Shown: piece after piece, positions 1 to 7,035 of the stretch
Layout: the number at the start of each line of letters is the position of its first letter
How positions within the stretch are numbered: the first letter of the stretch is position 1
Origin: Lentzea nigeriaca
GTDB taxonomy: Bacteria > Actinomycetota > Actinomycetes > Mycobacteriales > Pseudonocardiaceae
Assembly (NCBI RefSeq): GCF_016907955.1
Contig: NZ_JAFBCX010000002.1
Coordinates: 434,001-498,000, forward strand
DNA length: 64,000 nt
Reading direction: 5' to 3'
Program-made: the position numbers and the translations under genes
The notes under the pieces: model-generated
Told to the model about the DNA's origin: nothing
Database searches by the model: none
The model's input: only the letters and a program-made list of their open reading frames with translations

Positions 1-1566
1 GTAGGTGGCGAGCCACGTCTTGGCGTTGCCGTGGGCCACGTCGTAGGGCACGCCCGTGGCGACCGCGATGACCGGTTTGCCCGTGGCGATCAGCTGGTTG
101 AGCAGGTCGAGCTGGGCCGGCCTGGTGCTCGCGCCGTTGGTCAGCACGACGATCTTGTCGGCGTTGGCCGCCGCTGCCAGCGCCTGTTGCACCTGAGCGG
201 GGGTCGGGCTGGTCGCGGTGACGACCTTCGTCGCCTTGAGCCTGGTGGCGAGGGTCGCGGCAGGGGCGTCGCTGGTGCCGACGACGAGAGGGGCCTGTGC
301 GTTGAGCGGGATCGCCTGGCCGTCGTTGCGGACGGCGGTGATGGTGCGGTCGGCGATGCGCTGGGCGGCCTGGGTGTTGGAGCCGACGATCTGGTCGACC
401 TTGTCGACGTCGACTTCGGCGTTGAGCATGACGCCGCGCATGAGCTTCATCTTGAGGATGCGCAGGACGCTCTGGTCGATGCGCTGCTCGGTGAGCTCAC
501 CGCTGCGGACGGCCTTGACGACGCTGTCGATCGCGAGGCCGAGGTTCGGCGGCATCAGCAGCTGGTCGACGCCCGCCTTGAGGGCGAGGACCGGGATCTC
601 CGCGTCGTTGGGGTGCAGCTTGCGGACGCCGGCCATCTCCAGCGAGTCGGTGATGACGACGCCGTCGTAACCGAGCTCCTCCCTCAGCAGACCGGTGATG
701 ACCTTGTGGGAGAGCGTGGCCGGCTCGCCGGACGGGTCGATCTGCGGCACCTGGATGTGCGCGGTCATGATCGAGTCGATCTTCGCGGCGATGGCGGCCT
801 TGAACGGCGGCGCGTCGATCTGGCGCCACTGGTCGAGGCTGCGGTTCGAGACCGGCAGGCTCGTGTGGCTGTCCTCGGACGTGTCGCCGTGGCCGGGGAA
901 GTGCTTGGCCGTCGAGGTGACCGAGTCGTTGTCGAACCAGCGGCGGCCCTCGTAGCCCGTGACCTGGGCCTTCGTCATGTCGGCCGCGAGCTTGGGGTCG
1001 CTCGAGAAGCTGCGCACGCCGATGATCGGGTTCGCCGGGTTGGAGTTGACGTCCGCGTCCGGCGCGAAGTTCTGGTTGATGCCCATCGCGCGGAGTTCCT
1101 GCGCGGTGATGCGCGCGGCCTCTTCCGCGTCCTGGGTGCTACGGCCGGCGCCGAGAGCCATGTTGCCCGGCAGCTGCGTGGCCGGTGGGCCGATGCGCGT
1201 GACCTGGCCCATCTCCTGGTCGATCGAGATGAGCAACGGGATATTGCTGGCCTTCTGCAGGCCGTTGGAGAGCTGCGCGATCTGCTTCGGGGTGTCGATG
1301 TTGTCGCGCGTCGAGTTGTTGAAGTAAATGACGCCGCCAGGGCGGTACTTGCGCACCATCTCCGCGGCGGTGCCCACGCCGAAGTCGGTCTGGTTCTTGG
1401 GGTGCGGGACATCGGCGGCCTGGCCGTTGACGTACGTGACGAACAGCTGGCCGACCTTCTCCTCCAGCGACATCCCGCGAAGCGTCGTCACAGAGGCGTC
1501 CGCTCTCGCCACGGGCGTGAGGGCGACCATGGCTGTGACCAGCGTCAACGCGGCAATCTTCCGCAC
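1..1566 (-). CDS. GH3 beta-N-acetylhexosaminidase, secreted (C-terminus outside window)
   Basis: Glycoside hydrolase family 3 enzyme, NagZ/YbbD-like, expected to cut N-acetylglucosamine from muropeptides or chitin-type oligomers. The GTG start at 1566 lies 9 bases after a GGAGG. Residues 1-22 are a Sec signal peptide (basic MRK, hydrophobic core, ARA), so the protein is exported. The GH3 N-domain fills about residues 30-370. It carries KHFPGHGD at 221-228, the family His motif of beta-N-acetylglucosaminidases, and the nucleophile region ITDSLEM with Asp307. A C-terminal GH3_C-like domain follows and is cut by the window edge, so 522 codons are seen without a stop. The Lys-His-x3-His signature argues for hexosaminidase rather than beta-glucosidase. 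The exact substrate is inferred. Confidence 0.9.
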   Translation of the reverse strand, partial: MRKIAALTLVTAMVALTPVARADASVTTLRGMSLEEKVGQLFVTYVNGQAADVPHPKNQTDFGVGTAAEMVRKYRPGGVIYFNNSTRDNIDTPKQIAQLSNGLQKASNIPLLISIDQEMGQVTRIGPPATQLPGNMALGAGRSTQDAEEAARITAQELRAMGINQNFAPDADVNSNPANPIIGVRSFSSDPKLAADMTKAQVTGYEGRRWFDNDSVTSTAKHFPGHGDTSEDSHTSLPVSNRSLDQWRQIDAPPFKAAIAAKIDSIMTAHIQVPQIDPSGEPATLSHKVITGLLREELGYDGVVITDSLEMAGVRKLHPNDAEIPVLALKAGVDQLLMPPNLGLAIDSVVKAVRSGELTEQRIDQSVLRILKMKLMRGVMLNAEVDVDKVDQIVGSNTQAAQRIADRTITAVRNDGQAIPLNAQAPLVVGTSDAPAATLATRLKATKVVTATSPTPAQVQQALAAAANADKIVVLTNGASTRPAQLDLLNQLIATGKPVIAVATGVPYDVAHGNAKTWLATY

Positions 1567-1689
1567 TTGTCCGTGCCTCCCGGTGATGTTCCCACAGGTA
1601 ACTGGTGTATTTCGCAAGTTACTCACGGCTGCGTGGTGGGTCAACGGGCGCACATTCTGCCGTTCGGCGGCATTTTCTTCAGCACACAA

Positions 1690-1960
1690 GCAGACGGGGC
1701 ACCCCCGGAAGGGTGCCCCGTCGACAGCGCGGGCTTGCGAGTTACCAAGCGTGCAACTCGTGTCGTACAACCATGGCCTCGGCGTCCGGCGTCCCGGTAC
1801 GCAGGCCCTAGACGACAAGCCTCCCGCGGCGTGCTGCGCGTGGGTACTCGAAGTCCGCGCACGGAGCCCTGTCGGGGTGGAGTCTGGCTTCTCTTCGCCA
1901 GGTCCCTGGCCGACCCGAGGTCCGCACCACCATTTAAGTGCGTGGGGCCGGTCACAGCAA
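1690..1960 (-). ncRNA. candidate Ms1/6S-like RNA (MTS2823/scr3559 position)
   Basis: No credible gene fills the 594 bases between the GH3 gene and the HAD phosphatase. In M. tuberculosis and M. smegmatis the abundant RNA-polymerase-binding RNA Ms1 (MTS2823) lies directly downstream of the SerB-like phosphatase (Rv3661), and the Streptomyces 6S-like RNA scr3559 lies beside the equivalent HAD gene. The same place and strand are empty of genes here. On the minus strand the region has local hairpins (CTGGC/GCCAG near 1890, CGAGTT/AACTCG near 1745) and ends in an 11-bp perfect terminator-like stem at 1694-1721. The ends given are approximate; the 5' end and promoter were not resolved. The call rests on synteny and structure, not on a covariance match. 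Confidence 0.5.
1694..1721 (-). terminator. perfect 11-bp hairpin ending the candidate Ms1-like RNA
   Basis: Arms 1694-1704 and 1711-1721 are perfectly complementary with a 6-base loop. On the minus strand the stem is followed by CTGCTTGTG, a weak T-containing tail. It lies 128 bases upstream of the GH3 start, so it more likely ends the upstream RNA than acts on GH3. Confidence 0.6.
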
Positions 1961-2160
1961 GGGCTCGGACGGGTGCACCGTTCAAGCCACGTTCAGTAGT
2001 GAAAGTCCTGCGGTTTCAGCATTTGTGAGGTTTTGTACATGTTCCGGTACCGCTGACAGGGCGGCGGCCTGCACTCACGCGGGCACCACGTGTGCATGGT
2101 GTTGCCGCTACTCGTGGGTACCGGTCTCGAAGGGCTCTGTTGTCCGCTGAGGACTTGACT

Positions 2161-2955
2161 TCAGTCGCGGTTGCGCCTGCGCCGCAGGCCGTACCAGGCG
2201 GCACCGGCGGCGGCGACCGCACCGAGGCTGATGGCCGTGACGGCGACCGCCTTGCCCGACGGCGTGGGGATGCGGGACCGCAGGCTCACCGGGTCCGAGA
2301 ACTGCAGCACCGGCCAGTCCTTCTGCACGGCGGTGCGGCGCAGGCCCCTGTCCGGGTTCACCACGGTCGGATGGCCGACGACCTCGAGCATCGGCAGGTC
2401 CGTGACGGAGTCCGAGTAGGCGTAGCTCTTCGCGAGGTCGTAACCGTGCTCGGCGGCGAGCTGCTTGATCGCGACCGCCTTGTTGTCGGCCGCGCAGTAG
2501 AACTCGACATCGCCGGTGTAGCGGCCGTCGTTGACGACCATCTTCGTTCCGACGCTGTAATCGGCGCCGATCATCTGGGCAATGGGGGCGACGAGTTCTT
2601 CCCCGGAAGCGCTCACGATGACGACGTCGTGACCCTCCGCCTTGTGATCGGCGATCAACTGCGTCGCCTCTTTGTAAACCAACGGGTCGACGATGTCGTG
2701 CAAGGTCTCGTTGACGATGCTGCGGATCTGCTCGACGTCCCACCCCGCGGCCAGTGCCGTGATGTGCGCGCGCATCCGGTCCATCTGGTCCGCGTCCGCA
2801 CCGGCGAGCATGAACACGAACTGGGCATATGCGCTCTTCAGAACCGCTCGGCGGTTGATCAGCCCCTCCTGGAAGAAGGGACGGCTGAACGCCAGCGTGC
2901 TCGACTTCGCGATCACGGTCTTGTCGAGGTCGAAGAAGGCGGCGATCCGACTCAT
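2161..2955 (-). CDS. HAD-IB family hydrolase, SerB1-like, membrane-anchored
   Basis: Predicted phosphatase of the HAD superfamily, subfamily IB, related to Rv3661/SerB1 and CicA. Motif I is DLDKT at 9-13 (nucleophile Asp9, acid/base Asp11), motif II is VSAS around Ser115, motif III Lys is near 159, and motif IV is SDSVTD at 181-186. A hydrophobic segment at 237-256 followed by an Arg-rich tail suggests a C-terminal membrane anchor. The ATG at 2955 is chosen because it directly precedes the conserved IAAFFDLDKT start; longer open frame upstream has no homology-like content. It is divergent from ssd, as in mycobacteria and Streptomyces, where the pair links to septation and sporulation. The substrate is unknown; phosphoserine is only one possibility. 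Confidence 0.88.
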   Translation of the reverse strand: MSRIAAFFDLDKTVIAKSSTLAFSRPFFQEGLINRRAVLKSAYAQFVFMLAGADADQMDRMRAHITALAAGWDVEQIRSIVNETLHDIVDPLVYKEATQLIADHKAEGHDVVIVSASGEELVAPIAQMIGADYSVGTKMVVNDGRYTGDVEFYCAADNKAVAIKQLAAEHGYDLAKSYAYSDSVTDLPMLEVVGHPTVVNPDRGLRRTAVQKDWPVLQFSDPVSLRSRIPTPSGKAVAVTAISLGAVAAAGAAWYGLRRRRNRD

Positions 2956-3123
2956 GTACCTCAGCTTAGGTGTACTCGTCAGTAGGCCGTTCGGGCGGCA
3001 TTTCGTTCGTGTACGAAACCTTTGTGCGGCACGGTTACCGAAACTTGGCCCGCAGCTGTTGCCGAAGTTGCGCGCGGCACTGGCGCATGGGGATACAGTA
3101 GGAGAGTCCGGTTCGACGGACGG

Positions 3124-3150
3124 GTTCAGTCCGACCCCCCGGGACTGAAC
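3124..3150. terminator. 9-bp inverted repeat
   Basis: GTTCAGTCC (3124-3132) pairs with GGACTGAAC (3142-3150). No T-run follows on either strand. It lies upstream of both divergent genes, so a regulatory hairpin or a boundary is as likely as a terminator. Confidence 0.35.
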
Positions 3151-3154
3151 CATT

Positions 3155-3190
3155 GACGACCCCCGTCCCTCCCCCCTGGCGGGGGTCGTC
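3155..3190. terminator. 11-bp GC-rich hairpin
   Basis: GACGACCCCCG (3155-3165) pairs perfectly with CGGGGGTCGTC (3180-3190) around a 14-base pyrimidine-rich loop. It is symmetric, so it could insulate the two divergent transcription units. There is no clear U-tract. Confidence 0.45.
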
Positions 3191-3324
3191 CCATATCCAC
3201 GTCCCGTTTCCCGGTGACCGCGACTGGACCTCTGCCGTCCTTTACGCCGGTTCCGGTCCCCAACCCCTCAGCGTCGCACAAGGGTCCGACACTTCCGGCG
3301 CTCCAGGGCCTCCAAGATCGCGAC

Positions 3325-3351
3325 TTGTCCACACCCGGCGATTTGTCCACA
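3325..3351 (+). promoter_or_regulatory. two tandem DnaA-box consensus sites
   Basis: The 9-mer TTGTCCACA, the DnaA box consensus of high-GC actinomycetes, occurs twice in direct orientation at 3325-3333 and 3343-3351, with 18 bp between equivalent positions. The sites end 52 bp before the ssd start. Two perfect copies this close are unlikely by chance and suggest DnaA binding at the ssd promoter. Confidence 0.55.
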
Positions 3352-3403
3352 TCTGGATCTTCGCTCGTTGTGTCGTTCATCACGACTCAGCACCGTGGAC
3401 CCC

Positions 3404-4438
3404 ATGCCCCACCCCATCGCCCTGCTCACAGACCCGGACCTCCTCGACGAGGTCCTCCGCATGGCCGCGGCCGCCGACTGCGAGCTCTCCCGCGCCCCCG
3501 ACGTGACGTCGCTGCGCTCGCAATGGCACAGCGCACCCCTGGTTCTGCTCGACCCGGCAGCGGTCTCCGCCTGCCTGGACGCGAACCTCCCGCGCCGCTC
3601 CGGCGTCCTGGTCGTCCACGGAGGCGACCCGCCCTGGGCACCCGCCGTGGCCCTGGGCGCCGACGGCGTCCTGGAACTGCCGCTGGAGGGCCGCTCCCTG
3701 GTGAGTGCTCTCGCCGACGTCGGCGAGGGCCCGCCGTCCGACCGTGGCCGAGTGGTGTCCTTCGTGGGCGGCCGCGGCGGCTCAGGCGCCTCGATCCTGG
3801 CCATAGCCTGCGGCCGCGAGGCAGTCGCCGCGGGCGGCGAGGCCATGCTCGTCGACTGCGACCCGCTGGGCGGCGGCATCGACCTGGCCCTGGGCACCGA
3901 GTCCGACGAGGGCGCCCGCTGGCCGGGCGTGCACTGCAGCGGCGGCAGAGTCCCGATGTCCGCCCTCCGCTCCGCCCTGCCCACCTCGGGCAGCCTGAGC
4001 ATCCTGGCGTGCGACCGAGCGGGCCCCGACCCGGAACCCGCAGCGGTAGCCGCAGTCCTGGACGCGGGCCGCCGCTCCGGTTGCACGGTCGTGTGCGACC
4101 TGCCCCGCCATCCGACGGCCGCCGCCTCCGCGGCCCTGGACCGCACAGACCTGACGATCCTGGTCGTACCGGCCGAGGTGCGAGCAGCCGCAGCAGCCGG
4201 CCGCGTCGCCTCCCGCCTGCTGACCCAGGGCCGCAACCTCCGCCTGGTGGTGCGCGGCCCGTCCCCCGGCAACCTCCAGGCCGCCGAAATGGCCGAAGTC
4301 ATCGGCATCCCCCTGCTGACCCAGATGCGCCCAGAACCGGGCCTGGCCGAAACGCTGGAGCGGGGCCGCTTCCCCCGCAACGCGAAGGGCCCACTGGCCA
4401 CCGCCGCCCGCCTGGTCCTGAAGGAGCTGCGCGCATGA
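3404..4438 (+). CDS. ssd: septum site-determining protein Ssd (CpaE/TadZ-like)
   Basis: MinD/ParA-superfamily protein equivalent to M. tuberculosis Rv3660c, first gene of the Tad operon. It has 344 residues. A receiver-like N-terminal region (1-110) precedes the ATPase-like domain, whose P-loop is GGRGGSGAS at 122-130 and therefore lacks the standard GKT lysine; the LVDCDPLGGGID segment follows at 149-160. TadZ/CpaE proteins place the Tad machine in the cell, and mycobacterial Ssd over-expression inhibits septation. ATP hydrolysis is doubtful with this P-loop. The ATG at 3404 is used; an in-frame GTG at 3395 is an alternative, and no Shine-Dalgarno site is evident before either. Its stop overlaps the next start as ATGA. 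Confidence 0.85.
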   Translation: MPHPIALLTDPDLLDEVLRMAAAADCELSRAPDVTSLRSQWHSAPLVLLDPAAVSACLDANLPRRSGVLVVHGGDPPWAPAVALGADGVLELPLEGRSLVSALADVGEGPPSDRGRVVSFVGGRGGSGASILAIACGREAVAAGGEAMLVDCDPLGGGIDLALGTESDEGARWPGVHCSGGRVPMSALRSALPTSGSLSILACDRAGPDPEPAAVAAVLDAGRRSGCTVVCDLPRHPTAAASAALDRTDLTILVVPAEVRAAAAAGRVASRLLTQGRNLRLVVRGPSPGNLQAAEMAEVIGIPLLTQMRPEPGLAETLERGRFPRNAKGPLATAARLVLKELRA

Positions 4439-4629
4439 CCCGCCGCCCAGGCCGCGCCGAATCCCAGGCGAGGGCGAGGTGCCGCCCGCAGCGAGTCCCC
4501 TTCGTCGCGGAGCCGTCCGTCTCGATGGCTGGTCCTGGCTGCGACCAAGCCGAAGGGCTCCTGTTGTGCGGGAGCGCCCGCTCTCCCCAAGCCGAGATTC
4601 CGTTGCCCCGAAAGGAGCTGTGGCCATGA
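4435..4629 (+). CDS. small ORF 1 of coupled chain (64 aa)
   Basis: Unrecognised. Its ATG overlaps the ssd stop (ATGA, 4435-4438), and its own TGA overlaps the next start (4626-4629). A GAAGGAG lies upstream inside ssd. The product is Arg/Pro-rich with no domain or signal peptide. About 80% of codons end in G or C, lower than the flanking genes, so coding is uncertain. The last codons before the stop are formed by the ribosome-binding site of the next ORF. Confidence 0.4.
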   Translation: MTRRPGRAESQARARCRPQRVPFVAEPSVSMAGPGCDQAEGLLLCGSARSPQAEIPLPRKELWP

Positions 4630-4850
4630 GCCATCCCGATGCCTGCCGCGCCGGATCTGTCTCGCCGCCGGCCTGGAGCGCCACCTCCGCTCGGGCCGAG
4701 AGGCTTTCCGCGAAAGCAGGTGCGCTGATGAGTTGTCCTGATCGCGGCCGTCCCGGACCTCCTCCACCGCGGAAGGTCGTCGAGGCAGATCAGCTCACAA
4801 GCTCGGGCTGCACTGCGATTCCGTTGCGCCGAAAGGAACCCCGGCCGTGA
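4626..4850 (+). CDS. small ORF 2 of coupled chain (74 aa), two internal repeats
   Basis: Unrecognised. It starts 5 bases after CGAAAGGAGCTG and ends in the GTGA overlap at 4847-4850. An in-frame internal ATGA module at 4728 begins a second half that resembles the first (MSHPDACRAG against MSCPDRGRPG). Only about two thirds of codons end in G or C, which is weak coding evidence in this genome. It may be a decayed duplicate or merely a ribosome path towards tadA. Confidence 0.35.
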   Translation: MSHPDACRAGSVSPPAWSATSARAERLSAKAGALMSCPDRGRPGPPPPRKVVEADQLTSSGCTAIPLRRKEPRP

Positions 4851-4945
4851 TCCGCATCCGCATCTGGTTGCGGATGCTGCGCAACCTCTTCGTCTACGGC
4901 CGCCCGATCCCACCTCCCTTCGTCTTCAAGGAGCCGCCGGAATGA
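4847..4945 (+). CDS. small ORF 3 of coupled chain (32 aa)
   Basis: Unrecognised micro-ORF with a GTG start coupled to the previous stop (GTGA) and an end coupled to the next start (ATGA, 4942-4945). 29 of 32 codons end in G or C, as in the flanking real genes. The peptide is basic and amphipathic and contains IRIW, then YGRP. The next ORF has a similar IW-x-YGR layout, so the two look like paralogues. Confidence 0.45.
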   Translation: MIRIRIWLRMLRNLFVYGRPIPPPFVFKEPPE

Positions 4946-5043
4946 ACCGCTTCCTCATCTGGTGCCACGAGACCTGGCTCCGCCTGACCGGCCGCGAGAT
5001 CACCTACGGCCGACACGCTCACCGCCCGGAGGCCGCCACATGA
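4942..5043 (+). CDS. small ORF 4 of coupled chain (33 aa)
   Basis: Unrecognised micro-ORF preceded by CAAGGAG and coupled to both neighbours by ATGA. 30 of 33 codons end in G or C. The peptide contains FLIWCHETWLRLTGREITYGR and ends PEAAT. It shares the IW-x-YGR arrangement with ORF 3. The PEAAT end is encoded by the ribosome-binding site of the next unit. Confidence 0.45.
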   Translation: MNRFLIWCHETWLRLTGREITYGRHAHRPEAAT

Positions 5044-5159
5044 CCGCCACGTTGATCGACCGACGCTCTGCTCGATCTGGCCCGCCACCGCGCGGAGGTC
5101 GTCACGTGACCGCCGCTCTGATCCACCTGATCCGCCACAGCCCGGAGGCCGCCACATGA
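5040..5159 (+). CDS. small ORF 5 of coupled chain (39 aa), truncated copies of the TadA N-terminus
   Basis: It begins MTATLIDRR, close to the real TadA start MTAALIDRV, and contains a second copy, VTAALIHLIRH, from an internal GTG at 5106. It ends PEAAT, with its TGA overlapping the tadA ATG (5156-5159). It is best read as two truncated duplicates of the tadA 5' end, each with its own GGAGG. Translation through it would deliver ribosomes to the tadA start. Confidence 0.45.
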   Translation: MTATLIDRRSARSGPPPRGGRHVTAALIHLIRHSPEAAT

Positions 5160-6271
5160 CCGCGGCTCTGATCGACCGGGTCCGCCACCGCCTGGTCGGC
5201 ACGGACATGGAGATGACGGCCGCGGTCGTCGCCCATGCTGTCCGCTCTGAGGCGGGCGGGGTGTTGGCCGACTCGGACGTCTTGGAGGCCCTCCAGGTTC
5301 TCCGGCAGGAGTTCAGCGGTGCCGGTCCGCTCGACCCGCTGCTCGCCGACCCCGGCACCACCGACGTCCTCGTCACCGCGCCGGACCAGGTGTGGGTCGA
5401 CGGCTCGGAAGGCTTGCGGCGCACCGCCATCACGTTTCCGGACGAGGATGCCGTCCGGCGCCTCGCCCAGCGTCTGGCGGTGGCGGCCGGGCGGCGGCTC
5501 GACGATGCCTCGCCGTGTGTCGACGGCTGGTTGCCGGGCAGCGGGGTTCGCCTGCACGCGGTGCTGCCGCCCATCGCTGAGAGCACGTGTCTGTCGCTGC
5601 GTGTGCTCCGTCCGGCCACGCACGACCTCGCGGCGCTTCAGGAGCTCGGCACGTTCGACGCCGAGATCGCCGAGGTGCTCCGCGGGATCGTTCGCAGGCG
5701 CATGGCGTTTCTGGTGATCGGTGGGACGGGGTCGGGCAAGACGTCGTTGTTGTCGGCGCTGCTCGGGTGTGTGCCGGTCAGTGAGCGGATCGTGTGTGTG
5801 GAGGATGCGGGCGAACTGCATCCCGATCATCCGCAGTTCGTGCGGTTGGTGGCGCGGCCGCCGAACGTCGAGGGTGCCGGCGAGATCACCGTGCGGTCGT
5901 TGGTGCGGGAGGCGTTGCGCATGCGGCCCGACCGGATCGTCGTCGGGGAGGTGCGGGGTGCCGAGGTTCGCGAGTTGCTCACCTCGCTGAACACCGGCCA
6001 CGAAGGCGGTGCCGGGACCTTGCACGCCAACTCGCCCGCCGAGGTTCCGGCGCGGCTGGAGGCGCTGGGTGCGTTGGGCGGTCTCGATCGGCAGGCGTTG
6101 CACAGCCAGGTGGCTGCGGCCGTCCGGCTCGTCCTGCACATGCGGCGGGCGGACGACGGCGCGAGGCACCTCGACGAGATCGGAGCGTTTGCGCGCACGG
6201 GAAGCGGGCTTCAGGTTCGTCCGATCTGGACGAGGGTGAGCGGCTGGCACGAGAAGGAGCTGCTGTGCTGA
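5156..6271 (+). CDS. tadA: TadA/CpaF-family secretion ATPase
   Basis: Hexameric ATPase that powers assembly of Flp/Tad pili or export of pseudopilins from the cytoplasmic face. It has 371 residues, near the Rv3659c length. Visible motifs are Walker A GGTGSGKTS at 189-197, the Asp box around VEDAGE (215-220), Walker B IVVGEVRG at 261-268, and the His box around GHEGGAGTLHAN (281-292). The ATG at 5156 follows CCGGAGG at a spacing of 7 and is the third copy of a repeated start module. tadB overlaps its end by 7 bases. Together with ssd, tadB, tadC and the pilin-like genes it forms one operon. Confidence 0.92.
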   Translation: MTAALIDRVRHRLVGTDMEMTAAVVAHAVRSEAGGVLADSDVLEALQVLRQEFSGAGPLDPLLADPGTTDVLVTAPDQVWVDGSEGLRRTAITFPDEDAVRRLAQRLAVAAGRRLDDASPCVDGWLPGSGVRLHAVLPPIAESTCLSLRVLRPATHDLAALQELGTFDAEIAEVLRGIVRRRMAFLVIGGTGSGKTSLLSALLGCVPVSERIVCVEDAGELHPDHPQFVRLVARPPNVEGAGEITVRSLVREALRMRPDRIVVGEVRGAEVRELLTSLNTGHEGGAGTLHANSPAEVPARLEALGALGGLDRQALHSQVAAAVRLVLHMRRADDGARHLDEIGAFARTGSGLQVRPIWTRVSGWHEKELLC

Positions 6272-7035
6272 CCCTTCTGCTTCTCGCGGCAGCGCTGCTG
6301 GTGTGGCCGCAGCTCACACCACTGCGTCGCCTCAGGCCAGCTGGCAAACGGGAAATCGTTGTGCCGCAATGGCTGTGGCTCATCGCCGCGGTCACCGTCA
6401 CCTACCTCGCGGCGGGTGTCGGAGGCCTGATCGCGGGAGCGCTCCTCGGAGTGGTGATCCGCCGAATCATCAAGCAGGGCAAGCGAAACCGTGCGCTGAG
6501 AGCGGCGACGGAAGCGCTCAGCGACGGCTTGAGCGGCGTGGTCGACGAGCTGCGAGCAGGCGCGCACCCGGCAACCGCAGCGGAAAGCGCTGCACGGGAC
6601 ACACCGGCGCCGGCGGACGAAGTGTTGAAGGCGGCTGCCGCCACCGCCCGGTTCGGCGGCGATGTGGAGCGAACTCTGCGCGAACTTCGCCAGCCGCTCA
6701 TCGGGACGGCCGTGGATCAGCTGGCCAGGGCGTGGCACGTGTCGGCGAAGCACGGCGTGGCATTGGCCGACGTGCTGGATGCCACCAGACGCGATCTGGA
6801 TCAGCGGGCCGCGTTCGGGCGGCAGGTTCACGCTCGGATGGCGGGGCCGCGGGCGAGTGCCGCCGTGCTCGCCGGGTTGCCGGTCTTCGGTGTGCTGCTG
6901 GGCGAGCTCAGCGGGGCCCGGCCGCTGCACACCCTCGTCGCCACCGCGGCGGGTCAGGTGCTGCTGGTGCTGGGAGCGGGGTTCCTGGCGGTCGGTCTGT
7001 GGTGGACGAAGAGGATCACCGAGGGGAAGCCGTGA
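6265..7035 (+). CDS. tadB: TadB-type inner-membrane platform protein
   Basis: Type II secretion F-like protein that forms the membrane base of the Tad machine with TadC. The GTG at 6265 follows AAGGAG and overlaps tadA. It has 256 residues with hydrophobic segments near 1-15 and 35-60, a cytoplasmic T2SSF region rich in Ala/Arg (about 80-200) that includes the heptad-like TLRELRQPL stretch, and a C-terminal helix pair at about 205-250. It ends in a GTGA overlap with tadC. Confidence 0.85.
   Translation: MLTLLLLAAALLVWPQLTPLRRLRPAGKREIVVPQWLWLIAAVTVTYLAAGVGGLIAGALLGVVIRRIIKQGKRNRALRAATEALSDGLSGVVDELRAGAHPATAAESAARDTPAPADEVLKAAAATARFGGDVERTLRELRQPLIGTAVDQLARAWHVSAKHGVALADVLDATRRDLDQRAAFGRQVHARMAGPRASAAVLAGLPVFGVLLGELSGARPLHTLVATAAGQVLLVLGAGFLAVGLWWTKRITEGKP

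Larger units (their letters stand above)
2956..3403. other. 448-base divergent intergenic region with two hairpins and two DnaA boxes
   Basis: No gene is supported here. From left to right it holds a 9-bp hairpin (3124-3150), an 11-bp hairpin (3155-3190) and two perfect DnaA-box-like 9-mers (3325-3333 and 3343-3351). It must contain the promoters of the HAD gene (leftward) and ssd (rightward). Confidence 0.7.
4435..5159 (+). repeat. degenerate repeats of a ribosome-binding-site plus RTGA start module
   Basis: Eight purine-rich Shine-Dalgarno motifs each lead to ATGA or GTGA, with starts at 4435, 4626, 4728, 4847, 4942, 5040, 5106 and 5156. Some units are plainly related. GATTCCGTTGC followed by CCGAAAGGA occurs before 4626 and 4847. 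MSHPDACRAG (4626) and MSCPDRGRPG (4728) match. The last three units share GGAGG, then GTCAC or GCCAC, then the start, then codons for MTA(A/T)LI. The pattern looks like serial tandem duplication of the tadA start region followed by divergence. Confidence 0.75.
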
